Below, in pieces: positions 16,362-24,723 of a stretch of 64,000 bases of DNA. The notes below the pieces were generated by a model. That model was not told the DNA's origin, did not search any database, and saw only the letters and a program-made list of their open reading frames with translations. How positions within the stretch are numbered: the first letter of the stretch is position 1; each line of letters begins with the position of its first letter. The translations under genes were made by a program, and so were the position numbers. The stretch comes from Allobosea lathyri (GTDB lineage: Bacteria; Pseudomonadota; Alphaproteobacteria; Rhizobiales; Beijerinckiaceae). The stretch is taken from contig NZ_FNUY01000001.1 of NCBI RefSeq assembly GCF_900108245.1, positions 682,001 to 746,000 of the forward strand, written 5' to 3'.

Positions 16362-18302
16362 TCAGGTCGGATGCACGCCCTGGCCCGCCACCGTCACGGT
16401 ATCGCCGTGGTGGCGAAGCTCGTCGATCTGCTTCTTGTGATCCCGGAACTCCAACAGCGCCGCGCCCGTGAGGGTGCGGCCGCTGGGCAGCTTCACCTTC
16501 ATCGGATCGACGAAATGGCCGTTGGTGGTGACCTCGTAGTGCACATGCGGGCCGGTCGAGAGTCCGGTCGTGCCGACAAAGCCGAGGATGTCGCCCATAT
16601 GCACGTGAGCGCCGGGTTTGATCTGGCGGTTGATGCTGGCCATGTGATTATAGGCGCTGGCATAGCCATTGGCGTGTTCGAGCTCGACCCTGTTGCCATA
16701 ACCCGAGTGAAGGCCTGCGGCCACGACCGTGCCGTCTCCTGCAGCCATGATCGGCGTGCCGCGAGGCGAGGCCCAGTCAACCCCGTTGTGCAGCCGGGAA
16801 TAATGCAGGATCGGGTGGCGGCGCATGCCGAAAGGCGAGCTGATCCGCCCGTCCTGCACAGGCTTGCGCATCAGAAGCTTTCTGAGCGAGACGCCGTCAT
16901 CGTCGAGATAGTCGCACTCCCCCGTTTCGGGCGCGACATAGCGATAGACCTGCTGTGTCTCGCCGCCGGTCGATAGCGCTGCATAGAGCAGCTCGCGATG
17001 GCCGGTCGGCGCGGCCTCGTCGTCGGTGAAGACCATCTCCAGCCGGTCGCCGGTGTTCACATGCTGCTTCAGATCCAGGCCGGCTGCGAAGATGTGGATG
17101 AAATCGTCGATGACATCGGTCGGGACGGCGCTCTTCAGCGCGCTGGCATAGGCGCTTTGATAGAGCGTGGCGCGGTTGCCGTCGTCGCTGCCATCGTCCT
17201 CGTCGTCACCATCGGTATTCGCGCCGTCATGGCCGCGCCCGGCCTGGGTGACCGTGACGAAGCGCCCGTGATCGTCGGCGGCGACGGTCTGCTGCGGGCC
17301 AGTCTCGTCGAACAGGGTGACGCGCTGGATCGCGCGTCCCCCTGTGTCGGGGCCGATTAGCAGCCGCACATGCTGTCCCTCGGGCACCTCCTTCGCTCGC
17401 CGGCCGAAAGGAGCGAGGATGGCTGCGATGCGCGCGTCGGTCGCCCCATTCGCCTTGAGGGCGGTCGCGAGCGTCTCGCCATGGCCGACCACGATGTCGA
17501 GATCCTCGAAGCGCTCGCGCTCGTCGCTCGCCGGCGGGATGTCCGTGACGTTTTCCGGGACAATCCGGACCTCGATCGCGCTGAATGGGGCCGCTTCACC
17601 CGACTCTGCGCCAGTATTGCCGGGATCGCCGACCATGCGCAGCGTACGCGAGAGGATGCGCTGATTCGAATAGTCGGGCGGCAGTTGCGGTGCGTCGGCC
17701 GAAAGCCGGGCCACCTCCGCCACCTGCTCCTCGATCGCGGCATCGGACAGTCCTGCTGCGTCGGCTGCGATCGTCAGCCCGGCGAGCTCCCGCCGCGTGA
17801 CGGAAACATCCGCATCGGCAGGGTCGATCGGCTCCTGCGCTGCAGCCTCGCGCCCCGGCCCGGCCATGAGCCGCGCGGCATCGAAGCTCGGAATATCGGG
17901 ATTGGAGACGGGCAGGGGGGATAGATCGGCCGAGACATGAACAAGCGCATGCACTTTGGTGATTTCGCGCTCGCCGGCTGTTTCGGTGAGGGGCGCGCGG
18001 AAATGCCGGGTCGTGCCGATGGAGAAGCCATGCTGGACGAGGAGGTCCGCCTTGCGGGCGGGCTGGCCGGCTGCTGGCTCGCTGCGCTGCGCCTGCACCA
18101 CCTTGTCGGGGCGTTGCGCTGCCGCCTGGTCGCCCTCGGATACGTAAAGCGACGATCCCAGAAGGCCGGCGCCGACCACGCCGATCAAGGCGCTGGCGGC
18201 GAGCCAACGCCAGTTGACCAGGTGACGATCGAGAAAACGAGCCTTCGAATAAGGATCGAACGGATCGGCTAAGGGGTCGGCGCTGTCGTAGGGGAGGTTC
18301 AA
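16362..18302 (-). CDS. Membrane-anchored M23 family peptidoglycan endopeptidase
   Basis: The 646-residue protein has a short cytoplasmic N-terminus, one membrane helix (about 33-53) and a long periplasmic part with a low-complexity acidic stretch (DGDDEDDGSDDG). The C-terminal M23 LytM domain has zinc ligands His505 and Asp509 (HNGVD) and His586-Val-His588. All are present, so it should be an active endopeptidase cutting peptide crosslinks during cell growth or division. Preceding regions resemble the LysM/OapA-like part of such enzymes. It is monocistronic, with a two-hairpin repeat about 100 nt upstream. Confidence 0.92.
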   Translation of the reverse strand: MNLPYDSADPLADPFDPYSKARFLDRHLVNWRWLAASALIGVVGAGLLGSSLYVSEGDQAAAQRPDKVVQAQRSEPAAGQPARKADLLVQHGFSIGTTRHFRAPLTETAGEREITKVHALVHVSADLSPLPVSNPDIPSFDAARLMAGPGREAAAQEPIDPADADVSVTRRELAGLTIAADAAGLSDAAIEEQVAEVARLSADAPQLPPDYSNQRILSRTLRMVGDPGNTGAESGEAAPFSAIEVRIVPENVTDIPPASDERERFEDLDIVVGHGETLATALKANGATDARIAAILAPFGRRAKEVPEGQHVRLLIGPDTGGRAIQRVTLFDETGPQQTVAADDHGRFVTVTQAGRGHDGANTDGDDEDDGSDDGNRATLYQSAYASALKSAVPTDVIDDFIHIFAAGLDLKQHVNTGDRLEMVFTDDEAAPTGHRELLYAALSTGGETQQVYRYVAPETGECDYLDDDGVSLRKLLMRKPVQDGRISSPFGMRRHPILHYSRLHNGVDWASPRGTPIMAAGDGTVVAAGLHSGYGNRVELEHANGYASAYNHMASINRQIKPGAHVHMGDILGFVGTTGLSTGPHVHYEVTTNGHFVDPMKVKLPSGRTLTGAALLEFRDHKKQIDELRHHGDTVTVAGQGVHPT

Positions 18303-18401
18303 CTTCGCTCCGTCGATCCCGGAAAGATCGCCGCGCCATTGACGGCAGATACCGGCGTCGCCCTGTCTATGCGACGCCCGAGGCGGCGAAACTATGACCG
18401 C

Positions 18402-18506
18402 CTGATCATCGGACTGGATAGCGTATCCGACCTGATGATCTATCTCTTTGTTTTTGCCTCGGCTTTTCCCGAAAATAGCACCCCACTTTTCGGGTCGATG
18501 CTCTAA
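18402..18506 (-). repeat. Two-hairpin composite repeat (minus orientation)
   Basis: Read on the minus strand it starts TTAGAGCATCGACCCGAAAAG, forms a first hairpin ending in AAAAGCCGAGGC, continues with AAAAACAAAGAG and ends with a second hairpin around GGATACGCTATCC. The same two-part plan is found at 30465-30570 and 47791-47891. It lies between the M23 and histidine kinase genes. Confidence 0.85.
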
Positions 18507-18544
18507 GCCTTTGTCCCCTGTACAAGGCCCGCCGTGCGGACGTG

Positions 18545-21487
18545 TCAGCCGGCGAGCACGCGCTGCGGCGGGAAGGTGATTTCGACCAGCGTGCCCTCTT
18601 TCTTGACGCTGGTGATCGACATCGCGGCACGGTTGGCCTCGACCAGCGCCTTTGTCAGCGGCAGGCCCAGCCCGGTGCCGCCGGCCCGGCGAGTCGTCGG
18701 CACCTGCCGGAAGGGCTCGAGCGCTAGCGCGATCTCGCTATCGTCCATGCCGATGCCGGTATCGCGCACCCGCAGAATCGCCTCGCCCTGGTCGCCGAGC
18801 GCGGTGGAGACGATGACCTGGCCACCCGCATCGGTGAACTTCACGGCATTGGAGAGCAGGTTGATCACGATCTGGCGGATCGAACGCTGGTCGGCGACGA
18901 CGGGCGGCAGCTTCGGCGCAAGCCCTGAGCGCAGCACGACACGTCCGCGCTGGGCTTCCGGCTGCAGCAGCGCGACCGTCGACAGCGCGATCTCGTTCAG
19001 GTTGACGCTGACGAAATCGAGATCGAGCTTGCCGGCCTCGATCTTGGCGAGGTCGAGCAGGTCGTTGACGAGGCTGATGACGTAGCCGCCCGACTGGTGG
19101 ATGTCGCGCAGATATTCCTTGTAGCGCTCGTTCGCGATCGGCCCGAAGCGCTCCTCCGCCATCACCTCGGCAAAGCCGATGATGGCGTTGAGCGGGGTGC
19201 GAATCTCGTGGCTGATCTTGGCGAGCACGTCGGATTTCTGAGCGCTCGCCTTCTCGGCCGCCTTGCGCGCATCGACCAGTTCGCCTTCGGTCTTCTTCCA
19301 GGCGGTGATGTCGCGCAGCACGGCGCAGAAACGCCGCTCCGGACCCTCGGCGATCTGGCCCATGGTCATGAACAGGGGGATCTTGCCGCCCTGGCGCACG
19401 CGGCCGACGACCTCGCGCCCGTCATTCATCACCGAGGCGACGCCGCCGCCTTTCAACCCTTCGAGATAGTCCAGCCCGGGCGCATGGCTCTCGGCTGCGA
19501 AAAGCAGCGTGAACAATTCGCCGGTGACCTCGCGCTGGTCGTAGCCGAACAGTGCCTCGGCGGTCTTGTTGAGCGAGAGGATGCGGCCGCGCTCGTCGAC
19601 AGTGACGACGCCGTCGGTCGCGGTGTCGAGCATCGCGATCAGCTCGCCGATGCGGGCCTCCTTCGCGTCGGCATCGAGCCGCAGCGCCTCGACGCGGGCT
19701 GCGCTCTCATAGTCCTCGGCCTCGAATTCGGCCGCGAGTTCGGCTTCCTCCGCCTCCTCGGGCGTCAGGACCTTGACCTCGCCGCCGCCATCGGGATGGC
19801 GGAAGGCCATCAGCGTCGCAGGCTCGCCTTGCCACCCCACGCTGGAGAGAACCGCATCGACGCTGATGAGATGGCCGCGACGATCGATCAGGATCATGGC
19901 GCCGCCATCCGAGCGTGCGGCTTCCTTGATCAGGCGGCTGACGCCGCCGCCTGCCGTCAGATCATCGAGGTCGGCATAATCCAGCAGATCGAGCAGGGTA
20001 CGATTGGCATAGAGGGCCTCGTCGCCGCGATTGACCAGCACGGCGATCGGCAATTTGTCGAGCAGATCGGCATGGGAGTTGGGCAGGCGCGGGCGCCCAA
20101 ACGCGGCAGGCGCATCGGCCTTGCTCTCGGTCTCCGCGATATCGGCCTGTACCGTGGTTTCGGCAGCGGTCGAGGCCGGCTTCTCCTGAGCGGGCGCAGT
20201 CACGCCTTCCTTCAGCTGCAGCGGAGCAGCTGGCGGCAGGCGCGGGCTGACGACTTCGTCATCGCCGGCGATGCGCGCGCCGAGCGCCTTGGCGATCTCT
20301 CGGAAGGCGTTGCGCTCGGCTGAGCTCAGATTCGGCTTCGAGGGTTCCAGCACCGGCCGGATCGATGTGATCTGGCCGTTGCGGATGGGCACGATATTCG
20401 CTGCCGGCGCGGGCGCGGGCGCTTCGTCCAGCTCCTGATCAGGCTGCGCGGGCTCGACGGAAAGCGCTTGCACCTCGAACGGTGCGGCCTCGCTGGTCGT
20501 GGCGTGCTCGTCCACCGGCTCGGCCAGCGCAACGACGGCCGGAGGCATCATGGGCAAAGAGGTCTGAGACAAGACAGTCTCGTCGCTCGCCTCGGTTGCT
20601 GCGTCGTCGGCGGATTCCGCTGTGGTCTCGGCGATGTCCGGTTGGGCAGCGACATCGGCTGGCGCCACCGAAAACGGCTCGCGCTCGGTCAGTCGTGCCA
20701 GTCCGAAGCCACGGAAGCCGAGCAGTTGCCGCGCGGTGTCGAGGACCGGAGTTCCCGAGAGCTCGACGCGCGCGCCTTCAGCCGGCGTATCCGTGCGCCA
20801 GAGCACTTCATGGCCGCTCCAGGTCGCAGGCGTGGTCAGGCGGTCGGCCAGGCCGCCCGCACGGTCGATCAGCTCACGGCCGATGAGATCGGCCCAGCTG
20901 CGGCCGGGCAGGGCGGCCGCGTCATGCGCGCCGATCAGTTCGGCGATGTTGGGGGAGATGCTGGTGAAGCACCCCGAGGCGTCGCTCTGCCAGAGGAAGC
21001 GCACCGTGGCGCGGCGCGGAGCGGCGGGCGCGGTCTCTTGCGACGGCGCGGCGGCCGCGAGGTGAGGCAGGCTGGAGGCCGGTGCGGCGTCGGGTTCGGG
21101 GATGGTGATCCCCAGACGGCGCAGTTCCGAAGCCTGGATCGCGATCGCCAGCACGGGCTCACCGCCATCCTGCACCAGGAGCTTGCAGCCGCAGGTGACG
21201 GGAATCGCCGCAAATCCCGAGGTCAGCCTGAGACGCTCGAGCCTGACGCCGTCGCGCGAGGCAAGCCCGCTGGAGAGCAGGCCGAACCTCTGGCGTGTCT
21301 GTGTGGGCAGATTCGCGCCCGAGGCGTCGCCACCCAGCATTGCGCGCCCGGCTGCGTTGGCGTAGCCCGGCCGTCCGGACGCGCTGTCCCAAAGCAGCAG
21401 CGCACCGCCCGCGGCAAAGGACGCCAGCGCGGCATCCTGCGCCGCAGCCGCGCCCAATCGCGCCCAGTCCTGTCCGGCTTCGCTCAT
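18545..21487 (-). CDS. PAS-domain sensor histidine kinase, PdhS/PleC/DivJ-like
   Basis: The 980-residue kinase has no membrane helix. It has an N-terminal PAS-like region, a long Ala/Glu-rich low-complexity middle (about 280-470), two PAS domains (about 475-560 and 620-740), a HisKA domain with phospho-accepting His760 in KISHEIRTPLNAIIGFAEVM, and a HATPase domain with the GTGLGLPL lid. The sequence after the H-box (ERFGPIANERYKEYLRDIHQSGGYV) is the signature of the PdhS/PleC/DivJ group. That group sets phosphorylation of DivK and thereby CtrA in alphaproteobacteria. A cytoplasmic PAS-rich layout resembles Brucella PdhS. A CtrA-like site lies ~50 nt upstream. Orthology to PdhS itself is inference. 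Confidence 0.85.
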   Translation of the reverse strand: MSEAGQDWARLGAAAAQDAALASFAAGGALLLWDSASGRPGYANAAGRAMLGGDASGANLPTQTRQRFGLLSSGLASRDGVRLERLRLTSGFAAIPVTCGCKLLVQDGGEPVLAIAIQASELRRLGITIPEPDAAPASSLPHLAAAAPSQETAPAAPRRATVRFLWQSDASGCFTSISPNIAELIGAHDAAALPGRSWADLIGRELIDRAGGLADRLTTPATWSGHEVLWRTDTPAEGARVELSGTPVLDTARQLLGFRGFGLARLTEREPFSVAPADVAAQPDIAETTAESADDAATEASDETVLSQTSLPMMPPAVVALAEPVDEHATTSEAAPFEVQALSVEPAQPDQELDEAPAPAPAANIVPIRNGQITSIRPVLEPSKPNLSSAERNAFREIAKALGARIAGDDEVVSPRLPPAAPLQLKEGVTAPAQEKPASTAAETTVQADIAETESKADAPAAFGRPRLPNSHADLLDKLPIAVLVNRGDEALYANRTLLDLLDYADLDDLTAGGGVSRLIKEAARSDGGAMILIDRRGHLISVDAVLSSVGWQGEPATLMAFRHPDGGGEVKVLTPEEAEEAELAAEFEAEDYESAARVEALRLDADAKEARIGELIAMLDTATDGVVTVDERGRILSLNKTAEALFGYDQREVTGELFTLLFAAESHAPGLDYLEGLKGGGVASVMNDGREVVGRVRQGGKIPLFMTMGQIAEGPERRFCAVLRDITAWKKTEGELVDARKAAEKASAQKSDVLAKISHEIRTPLNAIIGFAEVMAEERFGPIANERYKEYLRDIHQSGGYVISLVNDLLDLAKIEAGKLDLDFVSVNLNEIALSTVALLQPEAQRGRVVLRSGLAPKLPPVVADQRSIRQIVINLLSNAVKFTDAGGQVIVSTALGDQGEAILRVRDTGIGMDDSEIALALEPFRQVPTTRRAGGTGLGLPLTKALVEANRAAMSITSVKKEGTLVEITFPPQRVLAG

Positions 21488-21535
21488 GCTTGCCCGCTCA
21501 TTCGGTCCACGCCATTCCAGCCCACGCCAATATGG

Positions 21536-21550
21536 CTAACAGATCTTTAA
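21536..21550 (-). promoter_or_regulatory. CtrA-like site upstream of the PdhS-like kinase
   Basis: On the minus strand this reads TTAA-N7-TTAG, seven of eight bases of the CtrA core TTAA-N7-TTAA. It lies 49-63 nt upstream of the kinase start. Confidence 0.45.
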
Positions 21551-21630
21551 TAGCGCCCAAATCTTTGCAAATCCATGGAACCCGACAAGGCTCTCCCGCT
21601 TCTCTTCCAAACAGCGTTAACATGGGGGCC

Positions 21631-21741
21631 GGCTTGCCTCTCGGTCCAAGGCTTGCCTCTCGGTCCAAGGCTTGCCTCTAGGTCCAAGGCTTGGCCGGGT
21701 CCAAGGCTTGTCTCTGGTTCAAGGCTTGCCCCTCGGTCATT
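21631..21741. repeat. Tandem array of ~19-nt GGCTTGCCTCTCGGTCCAA units
   Basis: Six head-to-tail units start at 21631, 21650, 21669, 21688, 21705 and 21723. The first two are identical and the later ones drift in sequence and length (17-19 nt). There is no spacer and no unrelated sequence between units, which excludes CRISPR. It lies between the divergent kinase and phasin genes, directly before the phasin operator. Confidence 0.9.
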
Positions 21742-21743
21742 GT

Positions 21744-21779
21744 CATTGCAATGCAGCAATGATATTGCATTGCACAATG
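21744..21779. promoter_or_regulatory. Probable PhaR operator of the phasin gene
   Basis: The segment contains ATTGCAATGCAGCAATG facing ATTGCATTGCACAATG, a dense set of inverted TGCAATGCA/TTGCATTGCA words. PhaR repressors of alphaproteobacteria bind such TGC-rich sites before phasin genes and release when they sense polyhydroxybutyrate. It lies ~40 nt before the phasin start. Confidence 0.65.
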
Positions 21780-21817
21780 ACCGGAACGGTTTCATTGCTC
21801 AAAAGGAGGACGACCCC

Positions 21818-22225
21818 ATGAATGGCAAGACGCCTTACGAAGTGCCGGCCGAAATGCGTGAGTTCGCCGAGCGTAGCGTCGAACAGGCCCGCAAGGCCTT
21901 CGATGGCTTCATCGGTGCCGCGCAGAAGGCGGTCGAGACCGCCCATGGTTCGGCCGAGACCGCTCGCGTCAACACGCATGATGTCAGCCGCAAGGCCATC
22001 ACCTATGCCGAGAACAATGTCGCCGCGGCGTTCGATCTTGCCCAGAAGCTGGTCAAGTCGAAGGACCTGACCGAAGTCATGCAGCATCAGGCCGATTTCC
22101 TGAAGGCGCAGATGGCCGCGCTCCAGACCCAGTTCAAGGAAATGGGCGCAGCGGCGCAGGACGTCGCGACGAAGGCTGCCGAGACGGTCAGCGAGACCGT
22201 CAGCAAGGCCACGAAGGCGAAGTGA
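21818..22225 (+). CDS. Phasin family protein
   Basis: The 135-residue, largely helical protein (MNGKTPYEVPAEMREFAERSVEQARKAF at the start) matches the alphaproteobacterial phasin family, which coats polyhydroxyalkanoate granules. Amphipathic helices run through residues 10-110 and the tail is Ala/Lys/Thr-rich (KAAETVSETVSKATKAK). ATG 21818 is fixed by AAAAGGAGG at 21801-21809. The preceding PhaR-like site suggests control by PHB level. A second, unusual phasin-type gene follows 102 nt downstream. Confidence 0.9.
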   Translation: MNGKTPYEVPAEMREFAERSVEQARKAFDGFIGAAQKAVETAHGSAETARVNTHDVSRKAITYAENNVAAAFDLAQKLVKSKDLTEVMQHQADFLKAQMAALQTQFKEMGAAAQDVATKAAETVSETVSKATKAK

Positions 22226-22276
22226 TCCGCCGCTGATGCATCGCTCTCCCCCGGGGAGGGCGATGACGAGCAAGCG

Positions 22277-22295
22277 GCCGGGCATATTGCCCGGC
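22277..22295 (+). terminator. Small hairpin between the two phasin genes
   Basis: GCCGGGC (22277-22283) pairs with GCCCGGC (22289-22295) over a 5-nt loop, followed by TTCCGCTGTTTT. It could be a weak terminator or a processing site that lowers expression of the second gene. Confidence 0.5.
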
Positions 22296-22327
22296 TTCCG
22301 CTGTTTTAATGTTGAAGGAGAGCTGTG

Positions 22328-23458
22328 ATGGTCAAGCCTGCTCCGACCCGGACCATGTCCAAGGCCCCGGTCAGCCTGTCCCCGGTCAAGGCGTCGCCTG
22401 AGACTTCGTCCGCCGATGTGAAAGCGGCGCCCGCCAAATCTGATGCGCCTGCCGGATCTGCAGTGCCTGCAAAGCCGGATGTGCCCTCTGTCGCCCCCGT
22501 TGTCGCCAAGCCTCTCGGAGCAGGGGCTTCTACTGGCGAAGCGCCGAAGGCGCCGATAGTCCAGGCCCCAACCTCTCCTGCGCCTGCCGTCACGGCTGCG
22601 GCGCCTTCGGTCCAATCTGCGCCTCTGACGAAGGTCACCGCTCCGGCGCCGGTCACGCCTGCGGCCGTTGCGCCCGCGCCGGCCGCTTCCGTCCAGGCCA
22701 AGCCTGTCGAGACCAAATCTGCCATCGCCAAGCCGACCCTCGCACCTGTCGTCGCGAAACTTGCTGAAGCCAAGCCTGCTGAAGCCAAGCCTGCTGAAGC
22801 CAAGCCTGCTGAAGCAAAGCCCGCAGCGGCCAAATCAGGTACGCCTGCCAGCCCCGCCAAGGCCGGGACTTCTGCAAAAGCGAAGTCTCCAGCGACATCC
22901 AAGCCTCCGGCAAAAGCCAAGTCGCCCGCAAAAACCGCCGCGCGCGTCGCTTCGACGAAAGTTCGCCTCGAAAAGCCCGCAGTCAAATCCACGGCGGTCA
23001 AGCCAATTGCCGTGGCCGCAAAGGCTCAGACACCAGCCAAGGCGAGCGAATCGGTGGTGAAGGCTGCCGTCGCGGCGAAGGCTCCCGTCGAGGCTGCCGC
23101 CAAGGCGGTGGTCAAGTCGGTCGAGGCCGTCAAGACGGCGGCGAAGGCGGCTCCCTCGCTCACCTCGATGCCTCTGCCGCGCCCGCCCGAATTCGTCTCC
23201 GTTACCAGCGCGACCGTGATGACGCAGGCGGTTGCGATGGCCAAGGCGTTCGGCGCATTGCAGGCCAAGATGCTCGACCACGCCTGCGCCGAGCTGAAGG
23301 CGACCCTCACCGATGCCGAGAGCCTGGCTCGCACCGACAGCCCCGCCGATGCCGTGGCCTTGCAGGCCAAGGCCGTCAGGCGCAGCTATGAATCCTATGC
23401 CGATCACCTGAAAGAGCTGGCGCGGATCGCCAGCGGAGCACTCCGCAAGGAGCGGTGA
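22328..23458 (+). CDS. Phasin-type protein with long Ala/Lys/Pro-rich N-terminal region
   Basis: The 376-residue protein has two parts. Residues 1 to ~260 are low-complexity and rich in Ala, Lys, Pro and Val, including four repeats of AEAKP (DNA 22763-22822). The C-terminal ~110 residues (from about KSVEAVKTAAKAA through MTQAVAMAKAFGALQAKMLDHACAELKATL) are helical and phasin-like. The basic repeat part resembles PhaF/histone-H1-like tails that tether granules to DNA, an inference only. GAAGGAG lies 7 nt before ATG 22328. Position after a phasin gene and the PhaR-like operator supports a granule role. Confidence 0.75.
   Translation: MVKPAPTRTMSKAPVSLSPVKASPETSSADVKAAPAKSDAPAGSAVPAKPDVPSVAPVVAKPLGAGASTGEAPKAPIVQAPTSPAPAVTAAAPSVQSAPLTKVTAPAPVTPAAVAPAPAASVQAKPVETKSAIAKPTLAPVVAKLAEAKPAEAKPAEAKPAEAKPAAAKSGTPASPAKAGTSAKAKSPATSKPPAKAKSPAKTAARVASTKVRLEKPAVKSTAVKPIAVAAKAQTPAKASESVVKAAVAAKAPVEAAAKAVVKSVEAVKTAAKAAPSLTSMPLPRPPEFVSVTSATVMTQAVAMAKAFGALQAKMLDHACAELKATLTDAESLARTDSPADAVALQAKAVRRSYESYADHLKELARIASGALRKER
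22763..22822 (+). repeat. Four 15-nt in-frame tandem repeats
   Basis: GCTGAAGCCAAGCCT occurs three times exactly (22763, 22778, 22793) and once with two changes (22808), encoding AEAKP units. The near identity at DNA level points to recent expansion. Confidence 0.92.
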
Positions 23459-23595
23459 CAGGCCTCGCGGAGCGCGCTATTTTTTCTTTGGTGCGCTTCG
23501 CCATTTCCCCGGTTGCAATCGTGCGGCGTCGGCTCTAGGTTCCGCGCCGCAGCGGATCACGCAAGTGAGACCGATTGCAAGCGCCCGGGGTGCGG

Positions 23596-23672
23596 GCAGC
23601 CATAGCTCAGTTGGTTAGAGCGCTAGATTGTGGATCTAGAGGTCCCCCGTTCAAGCCGGGGTGGCTGTACCA
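23596..23672 (+). tRNA. tRNA-His (GTG)
   Basis: The 77-nt sequence folds as a cloverleaf. The acceptor stem is GCAGCCA/TGGCTGT, the D-arm contains AGCTCAGTTGGTTAGAGC, and the anticodon stem CTAGA/TCTAG encloses the loop TTGTGGA with anticodon GTG. The T-arm is CCCCGTTCAAGCCGGGG, and CCA is encoded. The discriminator is A73, in line with the alphaproteobacterial loss of the usual G-1:C73 identity pair of tRNA-His. Confidence 0.95.
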
Positions 23673-23761
23673 CCCGGACACCCCGCTCTTGGCATGTGCC
23701 CGCTTTTGACAGGCGTGTTGAGGCGGTTTGGGGCCAAGTGCCCGGCGGTCATGAAGTGGCC

Positions 23762-23790
23762 CTTGAAGCATCGTCACCCATTCGCCATAT
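23762..23790 (+). promoter_or_regulatory. Probable RpoH (sigma-32) promoter of hsp20
   Basis: CTTGAA (23762-23767), a 17-nt spacer and CCATAT (23785-23790) match the heat-shock consensus. Transcription would begin near 23797, leaving about 100 nt of leader before the hsp20 start, the size of a ROSE-type RNA thermometer. I could not confirm such a fold by eye. Confidence 0.6.
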
Positions 23791-23897
23791 CCTAGGGCAA
23801 GCGGAAGGGTTCGCCTTTCGCCCGCGGGATGCTGCCACAAGCGGGTCCCGATTGATCGAGGAGGCGCCTTTCGGGGGCTTTCGGCAGGGTCTTGGGA

Positions 23898-24326
23898 ATG
23901 ACGCGTACGCCTAGCCTGTCTCATCCGTTTCTGCTTGGGTTCGACGATATCGAACGTGCGCTGGACCGGGTCGCCAAAGGCGCGAGCGAGGGTTATCCGC
24001 CCTATAACATCGAGCGGATGCCACGCACGGAGGACGAGCCTGATCGACTCCGGATCACGCTCGCGGTTGCGGGGTTCTCGCGCGAACAGCTCGAGATCAC
24101 GCTGGAGGAGAATCAACTTACGATTCGCGGACGTCAGAGCGATGACAAGAATCGGCAGTTTCTTCATCGCGGCATTGCCGCGCGCCAGTTCCAGCGCAGC
24201 TTCCTTCTGGCCGAGGGCATGCAGGTGATGGGGGCCGATCTCTCGAACGGCCTGCTCGCAATAGACCTGGTCAGGCCGGAACCGGAACGGCTCATCAGGC
24301 GTATCGATATAGTGAGCCGGGACTGA
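23898..24326 (+). CDS. Small heat shock protein, Hsp20/alpha-crystallin family
   Basis: The 142-residue chaperone has a short N-terminal arm (LSHPFLLGFDDIERALDRV) typical of rhizobial HspA/IbpA-like proteins. An alpha-crystallin domain covers about residues 35-130 (YNIERMPRTEDEPDRLRITLAVAGF, ENQLTIRGRQ). It holds unfolding proteins in the cytoplasm. Downstream lies a DUF1150 gene, a pairing seen across Rhizobiales. The ATG at 23898 is chosen since the protein aligns from there; an in-frame TTG lies 6 nt earlier. Confidence 0.9.
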   Translation: MTRTPSLSHPFLLGFDDIERALDRVAKGASEGYPPYNIERMPRTEDEPDRLRITLAVAGFSREQLEITLEENQLTIRGRQSDDKNRQFLHRGIAARQFQRSFLLAEGMQVMGADLSNGLLAIDLVRPEPERLIRRIDIVSRD

Positions 24327-24449
24327 AGCCTGCAGGACTGAACACTTGCAGAACCGAAGACTTGAAGGATGCAGCGCGGTTTTTGCATCCGTTCATGATT
24401 GTAGTCGTATCCTTATAACCGCACTCGCACTGCTCTGAAGGAGGGCGCG

Positions 24450-24716
24450 ATGAACGAAGACAGGACGATGATCCAGACGAACCCCCTCACCCCCGCCGAA
24501 TTTGCGGCTCTGGGCACAGGTCAGGTCGCCTATCTCAAGCCGATGAGCTCGGACGAGCTGCTGCGGATTTTCCCGCAGGCGCCGCAGATCGAGCCCGGCC
24601 TCCAGCTGTTTGCGCTGCTGTCGGCTGACGGCGCGCCGATTCTGGTGACCGATTCGCGCGAAGCGGCCACCGCCAATGCCTGGGAACACGATCTCAGGAT
24701 GGTCAGCGTCCATTGA
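24450..24716 (+). CDS. DUF1150 family small protein
   Basis: The 88-residue protein (MNEDRTMIQTNPLTPAEFAALGTGQ...) matches DUF1150, a small alphaproteobacterial family of unknown function that commonly follows hsp20. GAAGGAGGG sits about 6 nt before the start. The conserved middle YLKPM...LLRIFPQAPQIEPGLQLFALL and the end DSREAATANAWEHDL are present. The link with hsp20 suggests a stress role, without direct evidence. Confidence 0.85.
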   Translation: MNEDRTMIQTNPLTPAEFAALGTGQVAYLKPMSSDELLRIFPQAPQIEPGLQLFALLSADGAPILVTDSREAATANAWEHDLRMVSVH

Positions 24717-24723
24717 CGCCCGT

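Noticed and set aside
21631-21741. Possible CRISPR array
   Set aside because: Units are contiguous 17-19-nt tandem repeats without spacers and no cas genes are near.
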